Source: Chloroflexota bacterium (GTDB lineage: Bacteria; Chloroflexota; UBA6077; FW602-bin22; JACQUS01). From it: a stretch of DNA of 5,495 nucleotides. The position numbers were made by a program, and so were the translations under genes. The notes below the pieces were generated by a model. That model ran no database searches and had not been told where the DNA came from. It saw only the letters and a program-made list of their open reading frames with translations. This document shows, in pieces, positions 4,359-5,495 of this stretch. The first letter of the stretch is position 1. Every line of letters starts with the position of its first letter. The stretch covers positions 1 through 5,495 of the forward strand of contig JACQUS010000157.1 in assembly GCA_016210125.1 (NCBI GenBank), read 5' to 3'.

Positions 4359-5495
4359 GTGAGGTCAACGGCGACCGTCTGCCTCGTGGCGCTCGCCCTC
4401 CTAGTGGCGCTGTCGTTGGTCGCCTGTGCCCCCGCACCGCTGCTGTCGGTGCCGCCGGCCAGCGTAGCCGTGAGCCCTGACGGCGCGGGACGGCGCGAGG
4501 CGCTCGTGCGCTACCAGATCGGCGCGGCGGCGCTCCTCAGCGCCTACCTCGAGGATGGGGCCGGCCGGCGGTTCGTGCTGCGCCAGGACGCGCGGCGTCC
4601 GCCGGGCGCATACGCGCTGCCCCTAGACGGGACCGTCGCCGTGGCCGACGGGAGCGTGCGCCGGCGCGCCCTGCCCGACGGCAGCTACACACTGGTGCTG
4701 GCGGCGCGCGACGGGCAGGGCAACACGGTGGAGCGCCGCGTGGCGGTGCGCCTCGCCGGGGCCGACACCCGCCCGCCGGCGCTGCGCAGCGTCGCGGCGC
4801 AGCCGACGGCCATCTCGCCCTACGACCCGCGGTACGCGGACGAGGCGATGCTGTCCTACGGGCTGGACAAGCCGGCCGAGGTGCGCGTGGCGCTGCTCTG
4901 GCCCGATAGCCGGCGCACGCTGCTCGCGCCGCCGGCCTGGCGCGAGCCGGGCGAGCACGTCGAGCGCTGGAGCGGCCTGGTCGGCGGCGCCTATTTGCCA
5001 GACGGCACCTACCGCTTCGAGGTCGAGGCGCGCGACCGAGCCGGTAATGTCGTCGCCGAGCAAGGTGAGATCGCCGTGGCCGGCACGCTCCCGCCCGACG
5101 CGCGGGTCGTCGGCGTGCGCTTCAGCCCGCAGCGCCTGCTGGCCGGCGAGCCGCTGCGCGTCGAGGTGGCGGTACGCAACGTCGGGCCGGTGCCGCTGCG
5201 TACCTATGGCCCACCGCCGGGCTTCACGTACGCCAGCGGGGAGACGTTCGCCGGCGCGGCCGGCGGGCAGTTCGCCAGCCGGCGCAACTACTGGCGCGTC
5301 GGCGTCGACTGGACGGCCGGCCCGGCGATGGAGAACGCCCACTACCCCTACCGCTGGGGCCTCGGCCGCGACCTCCAGCCGGGTGAGGAGACGACCGTCG
5401 TCGGCTACGTGCGCCTGCGCGAGCCCTACCGCACGCTGCGCGTCTATGCCGCGCTCATCCGCGAAGGCGCCAGCTACCACGTCGAGCGCACCGGC
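4359..5495 (+). CDS. Secreted lipoprotein with FlgD/Ig-like modules, N-terminal part (3' end outside window)
   Basis: The frame is open for 379 codons from GTG at 4359 to the window edge, so the C-terminus is missing. Residues 1-23 form a lipoprotein signal peptide: a short start with Arg2, a hydrophobic stretch (8-21) and the lipobox LVAC with Cys23 as the lipidation site. The mature protein should be anchored on the outer face of a membrane. Residues about 33-132 and 139-241 look like two FlgD-type Ig-like modules, each closing with the same signature: LPDGSYTLVLAARDGQGN (105-122) and LPDGTYRFEVEARDRAGN (213-230). From about 247 a third beta-rich module begins (VVGVRFSPQRLLAGEPLRVEVAVRNVG), resembling CARDB-like adhesion/spacer domains; its later part is rich in Tyr and Trp (YWRVGVDW, YPYRWGLG). 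No catalytic motif is visible in the part present. Such modules usually act as spacers or carbohydrate/protein-binding parts, so a catalytic or anchoring domain could follow. The precise function is unknown. A long open frame on the opposite strand is a GC-bias shadow. Confidence 0.85.
   Translation, partial: MRSTATVCLVALALLVALSLVACAPAPLLSVPPASVAVSPDGAGRREALVRYQIGAAALLSAYLEDGAGRRFVLRQDARRPPGAYALPLDGTVAVADGSVRRRALPDGSYTLVLAARDGQGNTVERRVAVRLAGADTRPPALRSVAAQPTAISPYDPRYADEAMLSYGLDKPAEVRVALLWPDSRRTLLAPPAWREPGEHVERWSGLVGGAYLPDGTYRFEVEARDRAGNVVAEQGEIAVAGTLPPDARVVGVRFSPQRLLAGEPLRVEVAVRNVGPVPLRTYGPPPGFTYASGETFAGAAGGQFASRRNYWRVGVDWTAGPAMENAHYPYRWGLGRDLQPGEETTVVGYVRLREPYRTLRVYAALIREGASYHVERTG

Noticed and set aside
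4623..5480. 285-codon open frame on the minus strand opposite the lipoprotein gene
   Set aside because: The plus-strand frame is continuous for 379 codons with a ribosome site, signal peptide and lipobox, while the minus translation shows only GC-driven low complexity.

Overview
This is a very GC-rich bacterial segment with four protein-coding genes: two complete, and two cut by the window edges. Best guess for the host is a member of the Chloroflexota. The basis is the style of the Lon protease (a GVTTGVYWS segment at the start of its protease domain), the style of the intergenic palindromic repeats, and a lipoprotein carrying FlgD-like Ig modules. This is inference from memory of the families, not a search result.

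Layout, left to right. Positions 3-347 (+) hold the C-terminal end of an unrecognised, arginine-rich helical protein. Positions 348-737 are non-coding and contain a 104-bp nested palindromic element (373-476) built like a pair of inverted REP units; the rest of that gap shows nothing. Positions 738-1340 (-) encode a complete 200-aa cytoplasmic molybdopterin oxidoreductase of the sulfite oxidase superfamily. A 346-bp divergent gap (1341-1686) separates it from lon (1687-4023, +), a full-length 778-aa LonA-type ATP-dependent protease with every catalytic and ATPase motif in place. An extended -10 promoter lies so close to the lon ATG that the mRNA is predicted to be leaderless. The gap after lon (4024-4358) is crowded with repeats: a CCCTCTCC/GGAGAGGG hairpin, a perfect 13-bp tandem duplication, and two inverted copies of a 23-bp palindromic unit. 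Positions 4359-5495 (+) are the start of a secreted lipoprotein with FlgD/Ig-like modules that runs off the right edge.

The genes do not form an obvious pathway or operon. The Moco enzyme and lon are divergent, and lon and the lipoprotein gene are in the same direction but separated by 335 bp of structured repeats. I see no CRISPR array, tRNA, rRNA, transposase, toxin-antitoxin pair or defence gene. The points most worth a second look are the predicted leaderless lon transcript, the two paired-palindrome elements, and side-chain variants next to Lon's conserved motifs. I do not find convincing evidence of a new multi-gene system here.
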